From Balanoglossus misakiensis (lineage: Eukaryota > Hemichordata): a stretch of DNA of 64,000 nucleotides. Location: contig CM082583.2 in assembly GCA_040954595.2 (NCBI GenBank), positions 7,626,001 through 7,690,000 of the forward strand. The letters are read 5' to 3'. The notes under the pieces are model-generated. The model saw nothing but the letters and a program-made list of their open reading frames with translations, was not told the DNA's origin and made no database searches. Below, piece by piece: positions 12,601 through 26,662 of the stretch. Made by a program: the position numbers and the translations under genes. Position 1 is the first letter of the stretch; each line of letters opens with the position of its first letter.

Positions 12601-13460
12601 AAGTGGGTTTGCCCAGGGGCCCGGGAAATCCTCCAAGACTCCGGAGCGAGGTCGACAAGCAAATACCAGATGTATTGCAGATAAATGTGGATAATTGCGG
12701 CAAATCATGTCTGATTCGTGGCGAGCAGCCGGCGTGGGAGACGACAGTGAAAATTGCGTGCTGTGTAGGTACAAGGGAAAAAAGGCCCAAGATTTCCGCT
12801 AAATTTCCCCCGACGACCCTCCTGGGTAAGGCGTACTTATAGGGTGTGGTTATAGAAATCCGATAATGAACGAATGTGTTGTCGCGGAGATGCGCCGAGG
12901 CAGCGAAAGCTTCCAGGGAAATTTCTCATTTCACATAAGTACAGAGGAAGGGATGGTTAGTGACAAAAAAAAAACAACCCCTAGAGAAGTAATTTCGAGG
13001 ACATCATAGTTTACAGTGCACCTACGTCATGCGATAAAATGAGTTGGAAAGTACATAGGACCGGACCAACTGAGAAGATTAAAGTAATGAAGGGATCTTC
13101 AGACGTTGAGTGCGAAGCGAAGCTCGTCACCTCGTCATCGTTCATTCTAACATTCACCATCAACCGTGTTTCCCAAGCTGGCAGTTTTTGCGGTCCACGG
13201 CAAACCCTAAACCAAACAGAATTGCAAATTATACGTCCGAAGGCAGTACCATGGCAACAGAGCATTGGCATCACTCAACTACTAGTATCGTGCATTACAG
13301 AAATGAATTCCTCAAAGTCATAATAAAATATTCAATAACTTTTATTAGTGATATTTACTGCCTGTGTGTCGTGCACATTCGTAGGATCATTTTACCCCTG
13401 TTTATTGAGATTGGGGAAGCTCTGACCGGTGATTTGATCCTGTTGTACGCAACGGGGAAT

Positions 13461-13512
13461 GCGCCGTGGCGCAGGGATAACACGATTGGTTTGCAATGCG
13501 GCTGAATACCAA
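13461..13512 (+). other. possible degenerate tRNA-like / SINE-head fragment
   Basis: The segment contains TGGCGCAGGGA, close to a pol III A box (TRGCNNAGYNGG), and about 31 bases later GGCTGAATACC, a decayed match to the B box GGTTCGANTCC. A TTTGCAA sequence between them resembles an anticodon loop. No acceptor stem pairs and no terminator is evident, so it is not a functional tRNA gene. The resemblance may be chance. Confidence 0.25.
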
Positions 13513-13708
13513 TTAAGTCACCGTGTCGCTGTGTGGCGTCACGCTTGAAATGACTACAGTGACTGCAGTGTGAGCCGGCAGTTCACCGGTTGCACTGGTC
13601 AGTTGTAGGTGTGCGAACGGCGAAGTCGATGATCCGTAGGAGACTGCGTTGTTGGCTCGTCGGGGTTTGCTCTCAGTCAGCACGTCGAAACTCAGTAGTG
13701 TGTGAATC

Positions 13709-14602
13709 ATGGCCATTTGCAGGCGATTTCTCCTCACGCTGATTCCCTATGCCGTTCTCATCGCATGCTTGATGCAGTCCCTCTTTCTGGCTGGCGTCTC
13801 CTCCGCCTCCTCCTCCTCGGAAACATGCGACGAGGTGATGTCACTTCACTGTCACGGAGAAGAAGGTTCCAAATACTGCAGAGAGCTCGACTTCCCGAGG
13901 AAGATGGTTGAGTTCAGTTTGAAATGCTCCATGGCCACTCAATTTGGACAGTGCACGGCGGATTGTGAAAGCGCAGTCTCGACGGTGCTCGCCATGGGGT
14001 TCGGCTACAGGATTTTGACGTGTGACTGCGCTGAACCGGGCACCTACTTCCAGTACTACGACCACTGTGAGAATGCGCTGTCTAACGTAGATGTTTGCAG
14101 GCACGTGCTTCATAATTGGTGCGACGGCTCCGTCAGGGAATGCACGGAAGACGCCCTTTGTGCCGACGCCAAGTCGCAGTTCGAGCGGGACTGCGCCAGC
14201 TGCTCGCCGGAATGCTCCGCCAGCATACAGCGGCTTTACCGCGCCTCGACTTCCGATCGGCTGGTGTGCGACTGCGATTACCTGTTCAACGCCAGCAGCA
14301 GCGGCGGCGGGATGTGCGAAACCAGTCGGCGGGAGATGCTGGAATGGTGCGACCGCGGGGACGTGACGACCGGGGCGTCGCCCTCCGAAGAGGGGGAGAC
14401 TCCCACCGGGGCGGAGAACAGTCCCTCGGATCCAGAAACAACGCGACTGACGTCAAAGTTTAAGAACGAGTCTCGAGCATCAACGCAGTCGATTGATGTT
14501 GGCGACGGAGCCTCCGGTCTGCATCCTTTGAAACCGTTCACTCTCACCGTGGTGTGTTTCCATATCATCATGATGCTACCATCACTTCAGCTCCTTGTCT
14601 AG
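13709..14602 (+). CDS. GAS1-like: GAS1-like GPI-anchored protein with two GDNF/GAS1-type cysteine modules, intronless
   Basis: A 297-residue single-exon frame with a strong start context (A at -3, G at +4). Residues about 9-32 form a signal peptide. Two cysteine-rich modules follow, each with a C-x3-C pair and then a C-x-C: module 1 about 40-130 (C82/C86, C105/C107) and module 2 about 130-214 (C165/C169, C187/C189). The spacing and Leu/Ile pattern match the GDNF-receptor/GAS1 fold. A Ser/Thr/Glu-rich linker (218-270) leads to a hydrophobic tail (277-297) after a small-residue stretch (DGASG), as in GPI-anchored proteins. Vertebrate GAS1 is likewise intronless, has two modules and is GPI-linked; it binds Hedgehog as a co-receptor. 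GFR-alpha proteins have three modules and introns, so GAS1 fits better. Overall identity looks low, so orthology is inferred; a lineage-specific GDNF-domain protein remains possible. Confidence 0.72.
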   Translation: MAICRRFLLTLIPYAVLIACLMQSLFLAGVSSASSSSETCDEVMSLHCHGEEGSKYCRELDFPRKMVEFSLKCSMATQFGQCTADCESAVSTVLAMGFGYRILTCDCAEPGTYFQYYDHCENALSNVDVCRHVLHNWCDGSVRECTEDALCADAKSQFERDCASCSPECSASIQRLYRASTSDRLVCDCDYLFNASSSGGGMCETSRREMLEWCDRGDVTTGASPSEEGETPTGAENSPSDPETTRLTSKFKNESRASTQSIDVGDGASGLHPLKPFTLTVVCFHIIMMLPSLQLLV

Positions 14603-14732
14603 ACGGGCACCCCGTCACAAACAAGCAATCACTGTGATCGCGTACCGTACCTGCCCGTGACTCGCGATCAAAGTGCCCGGCGACTGACGGCGCATTCCAA
14701 CATGTGTGCGCCTGTGTAAAAAGGATATACTT

Positions 14733-14738
14733 AATAAA
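14733..14738 (+). terminator. candidate polyadenylation signal for the GAS1-like gene
   Basis: AATAAA 130 bases past the stop, followed about 25-40 bases later by a T/G-rich stretch that could serve as the downstream element. This would give a short 3' UTR. Confidence 0.5.
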
Positions 14739-17700
14739 GAGAAAGGAAACTAGGCAGAAATGGTTTATTCGTCTCGGACATGAGGTCATCTCAAGGACGA
14801 GGAACCCAGTCGGTAAATACAAGCTTGTATTTTGCAAGGTTGGGGTTTAATTCGCATGCATGCGAAGTCGAACAGGAACAGTTTGGCACGATCGTCGCTG
14901 TAGCGTAGACCACGCGGCACCACAACGAACATTAGGATAATGTCTCGACGAGGTGAAGGGATTGGTACATTCGGAATCCATCAACGCGATTTTTCATTTT
15001 ATAATAGACGATTTTGTCGAGGCGAGCACCATTTCATCTGTTTGTAGGCAAGATAAATGCTAAGATGTATTGTGTAGTACCTGTTATATCCCAGAATGTT
15101 GAGTCGATGTAACATCATCTAGTGTTAGCTGGGCCGTTCTCATGAAGGGTTTTAGGAAGATAAACAGGCGTTTCTTTGGAATTATAGTGTAGGATTCCGT
15201 ACGCGTCACTAACGCTGTATTCAACTCGTAGTTGCAGAACGACCTTTTCAGGTGTTGCAAGTAATTGAACTTCACCACGACGAGATTCTGTACATGTAGG
15301 AACACTCTGCCGACGGTACCGCATTGTGTATATGATGTGTTTCTGTGGGGGTGGGGTGTACTCGCACGCGCGCGGTGTACCAGTGCGTCTCGAACGTATC
15401 ATAACCCCGCACTCTTAGCTATAAATGTGAATAATCGGTCATATATTATTATATATGGGTGTATGACAGCAACCATTGTTATCCCAGACCACTATATCAA
15501 ATGACCCAGAGTTGGATCGTCTATACTAATTCATCGGCGTCACTGTAACTTTCTAGTAACTTAAATGCATAAACTGAATATTATGGTTATGAATGATTCC
15601 CCCTCCCTCCATTCGCCAGACTCTGAACAGCAATTGCTCAATGGGCATTTTCCAAAAAGCAACATGACATCTACGACTTTGCCGCTGGTTTGAGACCTGC
15701 TTCAGTATTAATGATGGCTATTATGGTATTATGGGACAAAATTTATCACTTCGCGATTGTGAAGGGGGCTACTCCCAGAGGAATATCCAACAAAACATGA
15801 TAATAGTGTATATAAATATGTAATTGTACATATGTATTTTTAAGGGTGAAGTGTTTCTTTTGTTATCGAAGGCACATTTAATTTTCTGTTTAGACTGCTG
15901 ATGGAATCATGTAGGTTTGAATCAGAACTTGGGCGCTTACATACTCAAGCGGTCACGCATTTTTGGCAGGACATGATATTAATACATGTACTTTGAATCC
16001 ATTTTGTAGCTTTTGTCCGAATTTATATTTTGTCATTTTTGGTTTGAATATGAATACAGATATTTCTAGCTCTTTACTGTGTCGTAATGGTATGAAAGTT
16101 ATCGCTTTTTATGTGAGAGCTGGTCCGGTCGGCATTTTGACATTTATGCTTTATTAAATATCTTTATTCGACCAACCAACCAGGCAGATAGACAGACAGA
16201 CAAACAAACAGACAAAAACGTCTTAACTTGTAGCTATGTTAGTCGCGAACAAACAAGAAATTAACATTCGAAATCTGGACTCATTGTGATCTGACTTTTA
16301 AAATAGATTTGAAAGTTATGACCCACTCTGCTCTGAGTAATTTGTAAATCAGAGCAAGAAATTGGTACACGATCTGCCGGTGTTCAAATTGTCGCTTTTA
16401 TGTTTTATCGCCGCGTTCGACGCATTTCAGCAAACTCTTTAAAAATGCGGCATTTATTCATCTACAGCAGCGAGGACTCGCGGCGGGGCGATCCCTCGCT
16501 AACGGCTTTCTTATTCTAAAATGACGTACGACTGTACTTAAATACGCTGCAGCAGGCCACCTTTCAATGCGCCGACCCTGGGAGAGGTCGAAACGTTAAT
16601 TTACCGGGGACGCGGGCAAGTATGCCGTAATTGGTGTTACGCTCAACGTTATTATAAATGTACGCTGTTGAAGCCATTTGCGTGAATGCGAAGGCGTGTG
16701 ACGTAGTGATACCCCCATCACCGGACCGTACCATAATATATATTAATTTATCTCGGAGCACAGCCCGCTTGCTCCGACACTTCACGTCGCCGCCATTTCA
16801 GTCCTGATCTCCGCGTCGTTATAAAGCACTCACGTCTTCATTTCTACCTCGCCGGATTAAACACAGTCGTCTGAACAATGTAGTAACCACAGGATCTTGG
16901 TTGAACGTCAGCGACATAGCGTTCGTTTCATGTTATTCAATGAACTGCTTTATTACAATATTTCACACACCGTCACAGCGATACGTAGTTTCCCCTTAGA
17001 TTTCCTGCCTTCGATATGGGCTAGGCACAAACAAGAAATTCCTTCCCCAAAAACATCAACACTTTTAAAGGTATGTTTTCTTCTGGCCCCTCTTATACTC
17101 TCAAACGAATTAACCATCATTGGACTGCACGGGTCGTAACATGCGTCACGACTTTAAGTGAAGTGAAGTGAACGAAGATCGATAATCCATATTAGATCAA
17201 TCAAAACGAACATGATTGGATACCCTATCTATATTAAAATGAACCATCATTCTACTTTTAAAGCAAATTCATCAAACGTTAAACGAACCCTAACGATCAC
17301 GCATGCGTTGCAATAGACCCATTTCACCATGATATAGGCATCTTAATATGGTTTCATGGGTTATGTATTTTTTATCATAAAGTTTACTATTCTTTTATTA
17401 TGAAAGATGTTTATGTTTCATGCATCATGTAAGGCGCACGAAGGTTTAAACTTGAGTACATACAACCACTGGGCGAATCCAGTGACTCTCACACGAGAGT
17501 ATGTACTGAACATCGGCGTCATCTGCGGGGGGGGGGGAGATTATATGGAAAGGACGTAGACAGCAGAGTCAGATTGTTTGACAGCCAGGTAGAGTGAGAG
17601 AGACAGACGGAGAGATCTAGACAGGGCCACTTCAGCTCCGTGGCTTGGAATCCCGGCGACGAGAGCAACAGTCACTAATTGGCCTACGTGCGCATGTTAG

Positions 17701-17759
17701 CGTTGAACTATATATGCAGCCATAGCCTCTTCTGTCTATGATGCAGCGGACTGTGTTGG

Positions 17760-17830
17760 CTCACGTCAGCCAATATACTTGGTTCGTTTTTAACGGCATA
17801 TATATACGCGGCATGGACGAGAAACGTGGC
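17760..17830 (+). promoter_or_regulatory. promoter-like patch (CRE/CCAAT/TATA)
   Basis: In order on the plus strand: CACGTCA (CRE-like half site), GCCAAT (NF-Y/CCAAT box), and about 35 bases later TATATATA in a GC-rich surround, then an ATG within a 13-codon frame. The order resembles a core promoter, but no gene was found downstream. Confidence 0.25.
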
Positions 17831-19538
17831 GAAGTGTTGGCGTGGAGTGTTTAAGCGATATGACATTTGGTAATTCCGTCGATAAACTCAGTTTGAAGTC
17901 TAATTAATTTGATTTACGTCAACGACTGAAAGGCAGTTTGGATGTTCCTTGATCACACCCAAACGGATTATAGCTATTCAGCGCTTTATTCAGGTTGTCA
18001 AGTCAGACGTGTATATCCTTGCATTTTCTGGTGGTTAATATACTTTGTGGAAATGCTGGAAAAAAAGTGGACCCCGGCTACCTGACATTCGCAAAGCTGA
18101 CATCGTAGCCCACCAATACAATAACCAGGCGTCCATGCGTTAAATGTCATTGAGCAGTTCTGAATTGAGCTTTCCTCAAATCATGCCTTCAAGAGCAGCG
18201 CCGGTGACAAACTAGGAATTTTCTCTCTCCAATTCATGATCTGATTGGCCAACATTCATCAAAGTGCCATTAAGAAGAATAGCAGTGACGTCTGTTGCTC
18301 TCATAAATCAAGAACATTTTAATACACCGGTGTCACGATATGTAAAATCACTTAAAAGAGGCCCGCAAACCTTTCATCTGAGCGTAGGCTGGGCATTGTC
18401 AATAACCGGCCTAGCGTTCCAATCGACACAAGTGCCTAGAATTGTGCGGGCTAATTAGCGCGCAAATGACGAAATTTATCGCACGCTGTGTTGTAATTTA
18501 CACCAGCAGTGACATGTCATGCAATATGCCTTTTATTTGACGGGTATATTTCACGACGTACTTATTTATTGGCGGTGTTGATAACACGAAAGTGTCTTTC
18601 AACCACATCTCACCCGTCAGCCGCGTCCCCTTTCAAAAGAGACGGTAGCTGTAATTTTTGATGGTTTGTATTGTTCAAGCTTGCAGTGAAAACCCAGCGC
18701 ATGGATTGCCGATACAACCTCTGTATGTGCGTTTTTTTTCTTTTAAGCTAACTCTGCTGACATTTAAAGCTTTGTACCGACACAAAATCACTCGGCATGC
18801 GACAACAGCCTTGTTTTCCAAAGAAGCAATCAAACGATGACGACGACGGCGTGATGGTTGGGTCGGGACTTTGGCGATGACCGATGGTTAAAATGATGAC
18901 GATTTATGGCTGGCATATAAACTTTTAATGAACCAATTCTGTAGCACGGCTCCATTGCGGCGACCGGCGTGACGGTGAGCGCTCAGATACTTAAATGCGA
19001 AACGTGGCATTTGATTTAATTTGCCGGATTATCGTCAGTAATACATTTGCCAGATAGCGCTGCTGCACGAGTCAAAATGAGAATGTCGACGATTTGACCA
19101 AGCTCACGAATGTTCAGACCACCAATGGTCTCGCTTTTCCGCCGACTGCGCGTCTCCCTCTGGCGATGGCGAGATGGGTACTCCAGACAAAATGCTGCGG
19201 TTCAATTACTGCTTTGCAATCAATCTTTTATCCCCTATAGTTGTAGGTCTGTCTAAAGAAAGGTTAAAACACCGGATTAACCGGGGAAATTTATCTAACT
19301 TAGACAGTATACGAATTGGCGGCAGTGCTTGTCTTTGGTTATTGTTGGAAATCTATCTCGGTCGGTCGACAGATCCCGCTAAAACACCTGAAGATTATTC
19401 AACGATCGATCTAAAGTTGTCCGCTTTTGCTGCTGTGGCACATTTCACTTCTCTCGCCGAAGCTCCTCAGTCTAGTCACAGTCTGTGGTCTAGTTAAGTG
19501 TATAAAGGTTTCCTTGGATGCGCCCCTTCCCCACCCCC

Positions 19539-19658
<120 letters not shown>

Positions 19659-22600
19659 ACATCGTCGCCGCCCCCGCCATCACCGAGAACGATCATTGAC
19701 AGCTGCATGTTCGCGAATGTCAACCATCAATTTTATTGTATTGGTATTGAAATCAATTAAGGTTTTCTCTGACGGTATCGTAGATTACGCGTGAAGTGAA
19801 AGGAGTTTGGAGGTCCATGCTGAGTTCCGATTGTTATCCAAATAACTTGGATTGTCAAGGGCATTGTAAATTCATTGAAATACACGCATCATTCCCAGGA
19901 TGTTTATAGTCAATCGAAAGGCGATATAAGCACGTTTTAGAGACAGGTTCCCAGGCTTAGAGACATTTGCAGCGATAATTTGGCGGAGTGAATTGTCAAA
20001 TGGCTCCCTAAAGGCCAAGGAGGTGTATACAACACCCAAACCTGTGATATTCCATCTCAATTAGACAATGAAGTCACGTCCCGAGATCACTTTCCCTGTC
20101 TAAATCGCCGGAAATTAGCACATCAACAGACCGCCATAGCCGGAGGGCTGAGCCCGGGAAGTTTTTTTTCTTCCAGGCGGCGAATGTGTCCGTGCGGAAC
20201 TTTTCTTTCTGCGAGACTGTCAAACGAGACGGTATCGCGACGATTTTCCGAGGTTGTGCATGTCGTCGAACCAGCTGCGTGTCTGCAGTTTGCATTTTGG
20301 CGACTTTCACTCACGAAGCAGACCGTTATCGTTTCTCTGGTGCCGTTGCTGCGTCACGATGCGCATTACACTCGACCCGTATCCACGGTTACGGGATATC
20401 CATCGCGTGCAAATTTCTATAATGGCTGCGGGTCACTGTTACTTGACGATGGTTTAGACTCCATTCAGTTTATCCTTCTGGCAAACACACGCATGAAACA
20501 GCTTCAACATATATATCTAACTCTATACTTGTTTCTTGTCTTGAACTGAACATTTTTAGTTTTGCAGAAGAAAGCCATATACGTGAGATTGAAAATAGCT
20601 GTTATACGGAAAAAAATGCTAGTCTTTCGAAGAATGGAAATTTGTATGTCTTCTTGCGATGTGGAGGGACCATAGTCTTCTTCATGACATAATGGGTGTC
20701 CTTTGTATTTTCTTTCTTTCGTTTTGGATGTGAAGTGCTGTGGTTTGCCTGTTTCAGGTGTGCTGAAAGTAACTGACCAAGTTTTATTCACCGTAACATT
20801 GGTGTATTTAAATATTCATAAGCAAACGCATAATTGGAATTAGCCAATTATTGATTGTTTCACAAAGTGTCGTTACTTAGCATTTAAAATGCGTAGTTTA
20901 GAGGAAGCGAGTTAACGAAAATTGCGTGGTCATCAGAAAAAGTAATCCAATACAGACTATATTAAACGGTCACAAGTTATCGCTATTCCCCGTTAACGTC
21001 TTCGTATAATACCCGATATTCTTGTTTGAATTATAACGATCCAGTGGGAGTTAATTCCTTGCTTGGAATGGCCAATCTTTACACATTTCCCCGTACCTGG
21101 ATGTTTGTCGGTGAACAGTCTCGAGTAGAATTCACGATTGATGTGTACGCACTCGACCCGTGAAATTTTGATCAAGCTACTTCCATGTCCATTACGCAGT
21201 CGATTTTCAACTCTGATCTTAATCTGAAGCCCAGACGTCTTATTCTAGTGAGTAAAACGCTCACTGTAATATGGCCTGTGAATTTCTGGGTCACCCGAGC
21301 AATTTTATTGTACGAATCCAAAGAGGTTTTCCTCACAAATCGGATAGAAATTGATGTGAGCAGACGACGAGCGCAGTGCCGCACGCCCCTCCTTCAAGAT
21401 ATTCCGTCACGGCCGGTGTGAGATAAAACAATGGCGCAAGAAAACATCGGCGTACGAATTTTCACTCATTAAATTCACTACGCTGTGCGCCTGTTCGAAC
21501 ACTTTGGGCCCCTTGACGATTTCAACAGCACTTGGAACCGAGAAGATGTTCAAGAAATATTTTCCAATGAATTGTTAATGCAGCCACTCCATGTTTAAGA
21601 TGGAGCGACTCAAAGCGCAGACTCACAAAGGACAGTGCAGGAATTCACGGCGATCGATTTTACATTTTGAAAATCCGGAGAAATAAACGATAACCAGAAA
21701 ACACCTAGCCTCGGGGAAATCACCCTCCCGTCACGACTCAGTTTTCAAATCTACAGAAATGTTTCAAGGTGTGCGGAGATCGGTATTAATTCCGCCAATA
21801 TAACAATTCCAATACACGCTGTGGCTTGTTATATTGTCGAAGTTAGTTATTTCAAAAACACAAAAAAGAAACAATTTTATTTGTGTTCATTTCAAAGCGT
21901 GTTTGAGAGAATATATTTCTGGTCCAGGCTAATCGGTTCCAGCTTGATTGTCACGAACACATTTACATGTACTTGATAAAATAGCCCAGCTAACAAAAAC
22001 TGTTATTTTTTGGTATAAATCCCAACATCAGATCCAGTCAGCCTATAAGAACAAGATAAGTCTTCTGTTACACCAGTCCTGTGGTTGAAAAGACCAACAC
22101 TCTCTGGGATCCATATGAGCAAATTGATATTTAGATCGCCCCGAAACTTTAAAACACGCGTGGTTCGCTATATATGCAACAGGTATCGCAATTGATACCG
22201 CGAAAAAAAGTATTGACCCGTTTTCCTTCATTCACTGCTTGCGCACACTAGGCCATAGGGTGCTGTATCAAACGTCGGCAATCACACTTGGCCCCTGGAC
22301 CCGGCCCGTGTACAGTAGTGGAATGCCGTCCATTGCTTTAATACGCAAACAGGTGCAGTCACACGGCAATGCAGTCCCGGCTTGCTGGCGGTGTTCTCGT
22401 GGTCTCTCGCTAATCATGCAAATGTGCGCGATTACAGATTGACCTTTTGTAGCTGTAGACATAGATGTCCCCGAGTAACACACATGGTTCTAATTATGAA
22501 ACACGTCACTTGTCGGAGCTCCGCTGATTGTTTTCCAGCCGTTTTGACATTTTGCTGAACGTTCATGTGAAAATGTCAACCGCGTTCGCTCTTAAACCAT

Positions 22601-24882
22601 GTACGACTTAATCGCCATCCCCGCTACTATAAACAAGTTCGACCGGGGGCGTTTTTTTTAATTTGCCTGGTTTTCAGTTTTGTCATTTACACAATAATCT
22701 CAAATATTGATATAAGTAAAACAAAATGTTTAGGGAGATAGGTATTGAGTAAAGTCGTACCGGTCCGGCAAATTCATTTCGACAGACCAATTTAGACCGA
22801 GAATGCAATAAATCGTATTTACAGCAAAGCCAACCACCGTAAAATTTGATGAATCTTAAAATGTGCGCGGATCGATATATCAACTAATGAGGCAAATTAA
22901 TAACGGTTGTGCGCACAGGAATGGTGTGGCGTAGGGATTTTGCTCCCCGATAGCTTCACGCTGTGCGTTGAAACGGAAAGAACTACCGGATCGCTTTCAG
23001 GGAATTCCTTCCTCCACAAACAGGCAAAAGACAGAGATCGTGAATACGCTGGAAAAAAATGTCAAAGTAATTTTCTAACGCATCGCGTTTTCGAATGTAT
23101 TACTTTGAATTTTCCCTTCCACTGCCAAATGACGTTTTATACCACGTGACGCGCTGGACGTACTACGTCACGGGCCCGGCCAGACGCGGAATATCGAAGG
23201 CTTTTTTTGCGAGAATTGCGGGGTGACACAGGAGAGGAAATAAGGATGATAAAGATCGTTAATCGACATGCTGTCATGAAGTAGCTTATAGCCCACAGGA
23301 TTGCCCTAACCTACCAGTGATCGTATCTCGATCGGGTGCAACGCGATTACCTTGGAATTATAGAAAATACAAGCGGAAACACAGACCCTTCGCTGAACAT
23401 AATAATCGTATAAACACTTTTCATTTTTTTCGACGCAGCGTCACAAATATTATTTTGAGACAAAATAAAGGCGGATAAAAATGTCTCCTATCATATACAA
23501 ATTTTGCGAAGACTGATTCGACGCTTTAGTTCTGCGATCGTTTGATGTTTAATGTTTTGTTGTGTGGCATCAGCTGGCTGACTCGTGCCCCGAAACAATC
23601 AAATAGCCGGTTGTCAAGGCAACGGCGCACGGCATAAAACGAGTTCACGGATTTTAACAGGTTCAACTGGCGACGATGTATGGAGTAGGTAGACCGTACT
23701 TTGGGAGCAATAAAATCAATATTTTAACGATGGTGGTGCGATTACCTCTATCGCGTACAAAGTTGACATTAATATTGTGTACATATTTCACGTCGCTTTG
23801 GTATCATATAAATATGGCTCTGAATTGGAGAAACACCATAAAAATCACAGAACCTGTATTTCAGAGCCTTTACATTTAAAATCGTACTATAAAATATACT
23901 TAGATTATAGTTCAAGCACAAATTATCGCAACGTGTAAAACATTGTCGCACGCAATTTAAGAATTAGAATTTACAACCAACTCCTCGTGGAAAACAGCTC
24001 ACGCTATCTCAAAAGTAAATACATGTATCTCTAAAAAATGTATCGGCAAACGTAACAATTTTGTCGGGGGTTGGGGGGAGTAGCCGGAAAGTTTACGCAT
24101 TTTCTTCATGTCGACCAGACCGACACGAGGCGTGTTTTAGCCGGCAGTATTTCAAGGCGCACACGCACGTCACAAGGTGTGCGTCAGCGACGCCGTCGAT
24201 GAAAAGAACGATCAATCCATCTCGCCGCTGTTTCTTACGTCATCGCCCAGTACCGTTTCGTGACGGGACCTGGGTAAATGATAGGGACAGCATCCTGTCA
24301 ATAGCGCGTGAATCGTTATAGGATTAGAATCCTTCAACTAACGTCGTCAATTATTGTGGAATCCTTGTGTATCTCATTTTCGGGTTCTTGTTATTCCCCC
24401 CCCCCCATACGAATTCCAATTATTTTGACCTGAAATGGCCAGGCGAAGAATATAGTTAGTAAGTTTTGTACAAAAAAGCCTCGACACTTCAGTCAATTAA
24501 ATTCATCGACATGGTTTTCTTAGTTCGCATTAACACCGCTTCTTTAACTTCTGCTCCACGAAGCAGCAAGTCTTATGCCGTCATCATGAAAGAGGATTAA
24601 ATCGTCGCAAATGTCACGGTGTCGTTTCTCTCTTGGCAAAAGACATGTTTTGGAGAGAGAAAAAATGCAAGAGCCTTTACTGTGATCGAGTTTCCTAGAC
24701 AGAAGTCATCGGGGAAATCATTCTGGGAAGAATTAGAGAGGGTTGGGCCGGAGGATTTTTCAATGTTTCTATCAGAAAGTGATCTTTATCAGTGTTGTTG
24801 GACTAGTACATGTAGGCCTATGTGCACCATCTCATTCTACCCAAGTCCTTGCATGTACGAATACCCCCTCCCTCCCTGCCCG

Positions 24883-24983
<101 letters not shown>

Positions 24984-26344
24984 ATAATTTGCCGACGTCG
25001 CCATCTCCTTTGCCGTCGCGACACCGCCTCACTATCATCGTCGCCGCAGTTTTAGAAACACATGCGCTGATTATATTATCAACACTGGCTAAGTTGAACA
25101 AACATTCGCACTTTTAACCGTACATTAAGTGCTTCGGAAAATGGTCTCCGGTGACAGCTTCGTAAGTCGACCCTAACACGAATAACTGTAATCCGATCAC
25201 CCGCCGGGAAAGGTAGTCACGATCGTGCATACTGTCGCCATATTATTTCTGGAATCTTTCACGAATTGCCGCGCTGGGGAATCTAGTGCCCAGTTTTTTT
25301 GTTTTTTTTACACCTGAACGAAATCTTTTTGACTTATTGCTCTATAAACCTTCTGTTTTATTAACAAGAATCTAATGTGTAGGCCTGCATGCGTGATCCT
25401 TTCTTTTCATATGTGATATACTCACGGGTTCCCCTTTTCCATTTGCGAATATGTAAACCCCATTTCAATCTGTGGGTGAGCGATAAAATAGGAATCTTCG
25501 ATGCCACGCTTCTGTTGGCGGAAATCATGACTAAAATATGGAGACAATACTAGTAATAGGATAGGTCGCTAAATCATAACCATAAGCTACAATGTAATAC
25601 CGCATACATTTCTCTTAGATTATCAGATTACTTACATTGTGCGGAATATTACTTAATGGTATAATAATCTTTCCCCAAACAGGCAAAAATGCTATTAACC
25701 CATGTACCCTGAAATGTTTCCACAGAGTTTTCTTTATCGCAGATTACAGTAAAATAATTAAAGGAACATTAGCTATCTGGTTAGTTTGACTTGTCAACAA
25801 TAACATCCAAAACACACGCTCAAAAATGCTGAAAACATATCACACATGCACATCACAGCTACGGAGGCGAAGTGTAATTCAAGGGATATTTTTTTAGGTC
25901 GCTATATGCCTGGTGTTACTTTCTGTTCTACCGTGCACCCCATAGTAATTTAGTAGACAGTACGTTGTTGATTATGATGAAGCTGATAACAGCTTAAAGG
26001 AACAGTGTACCGTATGATTCGACCCGGTCAACGGGGAACAAGAACGACAGATAAGGATCTCCTTGCAGCCGTATGCAGTCTTTTTCTCTCGTGTCCTTTG
26101 CTTTGGTCACTGCCGCTACAAGGAAACGAAGTCCTCTGAATTATGGTCAGCAACTAGACCCAGAGGCTGTCGCACTGCATGCTGATCACGATGCTAACTG
26201 TAATGAAAGTGTTGATGGAGTTTCAGATACTTATAGGTAGTCTGATGTTTTTGGTTTTGAGGTTGCCCATCATCTAGACACTCAGTCTGGGTGATCGAAG
26301 TGGAGGTATGATGCCGGGTATAAAGTTTCTCCATCTTTCCTCTC

Positions 26345-26662
26345 ATGTATGTATGTACGGTATGTATGTATGTATGTATGTATGTATGTACGGTATGTAT
26401 GTATGTATGTATGTATGTATGTATGTATGTATGTATGTATGTATGTATGTATGTATGTATGTATGTATGTATGTATGTATGTATGTATGTATGTATGTAT
26501 GTATGTATGTATGTATGTGTGTGTGTATGTGTGTATGTATGTATGTATGTATGTATGTATGTATGTATGTATGTATGTATGTGTGTATGTATCTATGTAT
26601 GTATGTATGTATGTATGTATGTATGTATGTATGTATGTATGTATGTATGTATGTATGTGTGT
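26345..26662. repeat. (GTAT)n microsatellite, about 320 bp
   Basis: About 80 tetranucleotide units with a few GTGT interruptions. GTAT is strictly alternating purine-pyrimidine, and the run is followed to about 26765 by a TGCA/TGCATG/CACACA-rich stretch that also mostly alternates. Open frames across it are artefacts. Confidence 0.97.

Larger units (their letters stand above)
7092..13708. other. intergenic region, no gene recognised
   Basis: About 6.6 kb between the GT8-like gene and the GAS1-like gene. It carries a (GGCA)n array near 9.57-9.61 kb and several open minus-strand stretches of 60-85 codons (8691-8873, 9009-9260, 9630-9887) that look mildly protein-like but have no recognised domain or convincing splice partners. 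A tRNA-like fragment lies near 13.46 kb. The 5' part should hold the GT8-like promoter; I saw no clear TATA box. Confidence 0.5.

Noticed and set aside
12425-12842. Overlapping frames on both strands, 79-121 codons
   Set aside because: Locally GC-richer DNA with few stops; no recognisable motif, signal peptide or splice context.
20278-20298. RVCSLHF, a match to the end of a THAP zinc finger
   Set aside because: The upstream C-x-C and FxxFP parts of a THAP domain are missing in this frame and the neighbouring frames, so the seven residues are probably chance.
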